64,000 nt of DNA from DASXHY01 sp035552155 (lineage in GTDB: Bacteria > Verrucomicrobiota > Verrucomicrobiia > Limisphaerales > DASXHY01): contig DASZLX010000011.1 in NCBI GenBank assembly GCA_035552155.1, positions 53,561-117,560 on the forward strand, in the 5' to 3' direction. Positions within the stretch are counted from its first letter, which is position 1. Each line of letters opens with the position of its first letter. The notes beneath the pieces are model-generated. The model had not been told where the DNA came from, did no database searches, and was given only the letters and a program-made list of their open reading frames with translations. The position numbers and the translations under genes are program-made. This document shows positions 62,119 to 64,000 of this stretch, piece by piece.

Positions 62119-63249
62119 TCAAAGCGTTCGGGATTTTGCGGGAACGGTCTCGTAATTCCGCGCCTCCGCCATGAGCGCCTGGGTTTGGTCGAAGACTTTT
62201 GCGCGGGCGCGTTGGAAAATATCGCGCCGGAAAATGTTTTTCAGCATCGGCGTCCGCCCGTTCGGCGGCAACGGTAACGCGCGTTGCTCAATCATTTCAT
62301 ACAAGTGGCCCAGCAGCCATGTCGCCTTCTCATCGGTCGGGTCGTTCGCGTTATGTTTGTAAAAGATGTTCAACGGCGCTGCTTCAACCGGAGGCTGGTC
62401 CTCGAGGTTTTCGAGTCCCAAAATATTTTTCAGGCAATCGGCGGGCGCATTCACGTATTGCGGCCGGGCGAGCATTTCAGAAATCAGCGATCGATTTTCC
62501 GGCTGGTCGCAAAAGGCACACGCTTCCAACAGCGCGGCAATCAGCCGCTCGTGTTCTTCGGCGCGCTTTTCCGCAAAGTCGTTCCGCACCATCAATACTT
62601 TTTCCGGGTGCAACGGAGCCAGTTCCCGGCTTGTGGCCACGCACACGCCCGCCTCCGCGGCCACGGCCAGCGAAGTCCATGGTTCGCCGGCGCAGAAGCC
62701 ATCGATATAACCCAGTTTGAGCGTGGGAAACATTTGCGCGGGATGCACGACCACGATTCGCACTTCACTGGGTGACACGCCACCCTCCCCCAGCCAGCGC
62801 CGCAACAACAGGAACGCCGGTGAATGCGGGAAAACCACGCCAAAAGTAAACGTCCGTTTTTTCCAATTGCGAAAGATCAAATCGCGCAGTGTCCCGCCAT
62901 CGCGCACACCTTCATCCCAGAGTTGACGCGAGATCGTGATGGCGTCGCCCTGCAAGCTCAAAACCATGCCCGTGACGCAGGCGCAAGGGTCGGAATCGAT
63001 TCCGAGATTCATAATGAACGGCAGCGTCGCCGGCGCGTGGACGGCGTCCAAATCACCTTCCACCACACGGTCGCGAATATTTGAAAGCCGAGTTTCGCGG
63101 CGCAACTGAACGTCCAACTCATATTTGTCGAACAACCCCGACTCGCGCGCCACCGCGATGGGCGCGCAATCGCCGTCGGGAATAAACCCGATCTGCAACG
63201 GCTCGCTCCTTTCCGTAATATTCGGAAAACCCATTCTGCTATTTTTCAT
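62119..63249 (-). CDS. NrtA/CmpA/NasS-type nitrate-binding-like protein without signal peptide
   Basis: The 376-residue protein has LQIGFIPDGDCAPIAVARESGLFDKYELDVQL. It continues with DLDAVHAPATLPFIMNLGI, PSEVRIVVVHPAQMFPTLKLGYIDGFCAGEPWTSLAV and VLMVRNDFAEK, the NrtA/CmpA fold. No signal peptide or lipobox precedes it at any start (63249 preferred), so it should be cytoplasmic. Cytoplasmic members include NasS, which senses nitrate and holds the antiterminator NasT. The window has no NasT, nitrate transporter or reductase, so the role is uncertain. Confidence 0.8.
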   Translation of the reverse strand: MKNSRMGFPNITERSEPLQIGFIPDGDCAPIAVARESGLFDKYELDVQLRRETRLSNIRDRVVEGDLDAVHAPATLPFIMNLGIDSDPCACVTGMVLSLQGDAITISRQLWDEGVRDGGTLRDLIFRNWKKRTFTFGVVFPHSPAFLLLRRWLGEGGVSPSEVRIVVVHPAQMFPTLKLGYIDGFCAGEPWTSLAVAAEAGVCVATSRELAPLHPEKVLMVRNDFAEKRAEEHERLIAALLEACAFCDQPENRSLISEMLARPQYVNAPADCLKNILGLENLEDQPPVEAAPLNIFYKHNANDPTDEKATWLLGHLYEMIEQRALPLPPNGRTPMLKNIFRRDIFQRARAKVFDQTQALMAEARNYETVPAKSRTL

Positions 63250-63908
63250 AACACGGCAAAAATTTATTTTCGCGGACTCAACCGCCGCCACAGTGGCGAG
63301 CGGCCGATTTTCGCGATCCAATTGAAAGCCCATCTGGCGTAAATTTCCGCAACCGTCATCCAAATGAGCCAGTCAATTGTCATACCGCACTTTAAGCAAT
63401 CGCGATGCTAACCGTGAGAATGCCCGGGCCTTTTTGCATGAAACATTTTCAGCATTTTACAAAGCGCGGCTCGTGGGCGGCAAAAGTGGCGGGATTTTCA
63501 CAAAAAGAGCGCCGATTTTTTTCTGCCCGGAATTTCCATTGCGCAATCAACCGGAAAAAAAAGACAGGTTCCACAAAAGGGACACTCGAATTCCCGCAAG
63601 TGGCTCTGGCTTATTCCGTTCACTTTGGCGAAAAAATTGCTCACTGTTGGAATCGGTGAGTGAAAAGATTTGGGGTGAAGACCCGCTGGTTCCAAGAGGC
63701 GTTCGCGCCTATAACAATAATATCGTTTGCGGGTTGAAATTTTTCCTTGAGGAAAAAGAAGTAACGCCGATAATAAAACGGAAGCGAGCAACCCACGAAG
63801 GTTGCGATTGTTCTTTGTAAAACAATTTGTCCGCGAGTTCGAAATGAACTTCGGAATATAATTTACCCTGCCTACGCTCGTGATAAGAAACTATGTCCTT
63901 GAACCGTA
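63250..63908. other. Spacer upstream of NrtA/NasS-like gene
   Basis: No gene is supported. An open plus-strand frame (63377-63820) has no recognisable sequence. The region is AT-richer than the genes, with GAAAAAAAAGACAGGTTCCA near 63555. A promoter for the minus-strand gene must be in the first 200 bases but is not placed. Confidence 0.4.
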
Positions 63909-64000
63909 GTGAATAAACAAGGAATCAGAGCCGAGGTTGTGGCCGACAGGCCTTTACTGGAAGTCGAAAGCAATCCGGCGGGTTCCGAACTGTTTCTAAA
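63909..64000 (+). CDS. Possible partial gene at right window edge
   Basis: After a stop codon at 63900-63902 a frame opens with GTG at 63909 and encodes MNKQGIRAEVVADRPLLEVE, continuing to the edge without a stop. An upstream in-frame stop and normal composition are compatible with a coding start, but 30 codons are too few to name a family. Confidence 0.3.
   Translation, partial: MNKQGIRAEVVADRPLLEVESNPAGSELFL

Noticed and set aside
63377..63820. 147-codon plus-strand frame near the right edge
   Set aside because: No motif or family. Composition is like the surrounding spacer, and a shifted frame also stays open, so this is probably chance.

Overview
The window looks like chromosomal DNA of a Gram-negative, GC-rich, aerobic bacterium of the Verrucomicrobiota, most likely a Pedosphaera/Limisphaerales-type soil or sediment lineage. 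This is an inference from gene content and style: tandem UvrA paralogues, an alternative complex III (ActABCDEF) cluster, zinc-ribbon kinases, outer-membrane genes (LptE, BamD-like, TolC, porin) and many short palindromic repeats, some read as peptide inside genes. Most genes are intact housekeeping or metabolic genes. There is no integrase, transposase, CRISPR array or phage module.

Layout. 1-1.1 kb: AT-rich left edge with a dispersed repeat, an unknown gene and a truncated glycosyltransferase. 1.1-8.4 kb: secreted hypothetical, tRNA-Ser(GGA), Uma2-like protein and two tandem UvrA genes carrying four in-frame REP-pair insertions. 8.8-13.1 kb: zinc-ribbon protein, BamD-like and LptE-like envelope proteins, small secreted protein, Ser/Thr kinase. 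13.1-15.6 kb: small genes, a candidate structured RNA and repeat-rich spacers. 15.7-20.3 kb: WecG/TagA-type glycosyltransferase fused to two STAS domains, a GT4 glycosyltransferase, and the primary sigma factor RpoD. 20.3-27.1 kb: cupin, response regulator, tRNA-Ile2(CAT), a GH51 arabinofuranosidase broken by an amber codon, DUF423, S1/P1-like nuclease, HDAC-like deacetylase, YcxB-like protein. 27.1-34.2 kb: a sulfate-uptake operon (YezD, porin, Sbp, a catalytically degenerate M14-like protein, CysT, CysW, CysA) divergent from an Rrf2 regulator. 34.3-36 kb: aroK-queG. 36-47.3 kb: an 11-kb respiratory operon. 47.6-64 kb: DUF883, a NarL-type hybrid histidine kinase, TolC, a glycogen-binding-like protein, dienelactone hydrolase, GspC-like protein, ilvC/ilvN, DUF4412, DUF3472, alaS, mscL, an NrtA/NasS-like protein and a possible partial gene at the right edge.

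How genes work together. The respiratory operon runs actA-B-C-D-E-F, a small membrane protein, then CcoN-, CcoO- and CcoP-like genes. ACIII oxidises quinol and reduces cytochrome c, and a cbb3-type oxidase would be expected next. The CcoN here, however, has lost nearly all haem and copper ligands while keeping the fold, so the downstream module is probably not an oxygen reductase. The sulfate operon combines outer-membrane entry, periplasmic capture and ABC import, with a probable sulfur-responsive Rrf2 regulator opposite.

Main points for follow-up: the ligand-less CcoN in the ACIII operon; palindromic element pairs translated inside both UvrA proteins (and other micro-insertions in QueG, AlaS and LptE); the M14-like pseudoenzyme in the sulfate operon; and the amber-split GH51 gene lying between a tRNA and a tRNA 3'-end relic. 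All family assignments come from reading motifs; no database search was run.
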